64,000 nucleotides of DNA from the NCBI GenBank assembly GCA_021802055.1, contig JAKAAY010000007.1, positions 1 to 64,000 of the forward strand, read 5' to 3'. The notes beneath the pieces were generated by a model. The model was not told the origin of the DNA and ran no database searches. It saw only the letters and a list, made by a program, of their open reading frames with translations. This document shows positions 63,627-64,000 of this stretch, piece after piece; the first letter of the stretch is position 1, and each line of letters begins with the position of its first letter. Source of the stretch: Thermoplasmata archaeon (GTDB taxonomy: Archaea; Thermoplasmatota; Thermoplasmata; Thermoplasmatales; Thermoplasmataceae). The position numbers were made by a program, and so were the translations under genes.

Positions 63627-64000
63627 TTATCCCCGGCGTCGCACTGTGTCTGCAGCATCAGATGCAGACTTCTTCCTTGGCTCCCCTTTCTTCATAAGTT
63701 CTCTTTTTATCCGTTCACTGGCCAGATCAACATATTCCTGCACATTCTCATAACCCACAAACCTCCTTCCGGCCCTTATGGCAGCTATTGCAGATTGGCC
63801 GCTGCCCATGAACGGGTCAAGGATGATGTCTCCATGAAACGTGTAGAGCTGGATCAGCCTGTATGGCAGTTCCACCGGAAACGGCGCCGGATGCCCCACT
63901 GCATTGGCCTGTTCTGCAGGCATGTTCCATATGCTTCTGGTGTATTCCAGAAACTCCTCAGAACTCATTGTGCTCTCCTTCCCTTTGCCCTTTCTGGAAT
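63627..64000 (-). CDS. DNA methyltransferase (N4/N6, beta-type), C-terminal part at window edge
   Basis: The reading frame continues beyond the right end; 124 codons are visible (SRKGKGKESTMSSEEFL onward). ILDPFMGSGQSAIAAI is the AdoMet-binding FxGxG motif, and RRFVGYENVQEYVDLASERI the following acidic motif, in the order of DNA methylase family N6_N4_Mtase (catalytic motif first, AdoMet motif last). The catalytic D/SPP-Y/W motif must lie in the missing N-terminal part. The target sequence and whether a restriction partner exists are unknown. Confidence 0.85.
   Translation of the reverse strand, partial: SRKGKGKESTMSSEEFLEYTRSIWNMPAEQANAVGHPAPFPVELPYRLIQLYTFHGDIILDPFMGSGQSAIAAIRAGRRFVGYENVQEYVDLASERIKRELMKKGEPRKKSASDAADTVRRRG

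Noticed and set aside
1-64000. CRISPR arrays, tRNA genes and 5S/16S/23S rRNA
   Set aside because: No spaced direct repeats of CRISPR type, no tRNA T-arm pattern in a cloverleaf context, and no rRNA blocks were noticed by eye; a tRNAscan run would be needed to exclude a divergent or intron-containing tRNA.

Overview
The window looks like chromosomal DNA of an acidophilic, wall-less euryarchaeon of the Thermoplasmatales (Thermoplasma/Ferroplasma/uncultivated 'plasma' group). Archaeal markers seen here are an archaeosine tRNA-guanine transglycosylase, ABCE1, a Gins51-type GINS subunit, a HerA-Mre11-Rad50 operon, a geranylgeranyl reductase, an archaeal-type RNase P RNA and many apparently leaderless genes whose start codon lies about 25 bases after a TATA box. 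Large secreted proteins dense in N-glycosylation sequons, and an Agl3/SqdB-like sulfosugar enzyme, fit a glycoprotein-coated acidophile. TTG and GTG starts are frequent. The genus is not identified.

Layout. 1-0.8 kb: relic of an ISL3 transposase. 0.8-9.3 kb: nucleotide-sugar genes, UDG, MarC, an orphan ABC ATPase, isochorismatase-like hydrolase, geranylgeranyl reductase and a DMT transporter. 9.3-16.1 kb (minus strand): apparent operon of a small Thermoplasmata protein, ABCE1, TgtA and a UvrD-type helicase-nuclease. 16.3-18.2 kb: NRAMP transporter and DtxR-type regulator with a palindromic operator between them. 18.7-22.5 kb: five-gene operon of a Cys/aromatic-rich secreted protein, two ecto-membrane proteins and an ABC-2 transporter, the best candidate for an undescribed system. 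22.6-29.2 kb: Dam-like methylase, phosphodiesterase, MDR dehydrogenase, ribulose-phosphate epimerase, UbiB-like kinase, Hsp20. 29.4-33.7 kb: B12-dependent acyl-CoA mutase operon (large subunit, B12 subunit, MeaB) interrupted by a decayed TnpB element. 33.8-38 kb: glycosyltransferase, small zinc protein, HTH-STAND-TPR protein. 38.3-47.8 kb: two giant surface proteins flanking RNase P RNA, GINS and a TatD-like hydrolase. 48.2-54.6 kb: membrane protein, two MFS transporters, SepF, glycosyltransferase, hemerythrin-like protein. 54.5-59.9 kb: HerA-Mre11-Rad50. 60.1-63.6 kb: copper module (YHS protein, YHS-CopA, membrane HTH regulator, SHOCT protein). The right edge cuts a DNA methyltransferase.

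Main observations: (1) an RNase P RNA gene on the minus strand with conserved core blocks, a closing P1 helix and a well-placed TATA box; (2) TgtA has lost the three zinc-binding cysteines but keeps the aligned histidine and catalytic aspartates; (3) the mutase carries Phe/Gln at the positions that are Tyr89/Arg207 in methylmalonyl-CoA mutase, predicting an isobutyryl-CoA mutase type; (4) the TnpB in that operon has an internal deletion and a lost zinc ligand and ends one base before meaB; (5) the five-gene secreted-protein/ABC operon; (6) a near-perfect operator palindrome overlapping the NRAMP promoter.
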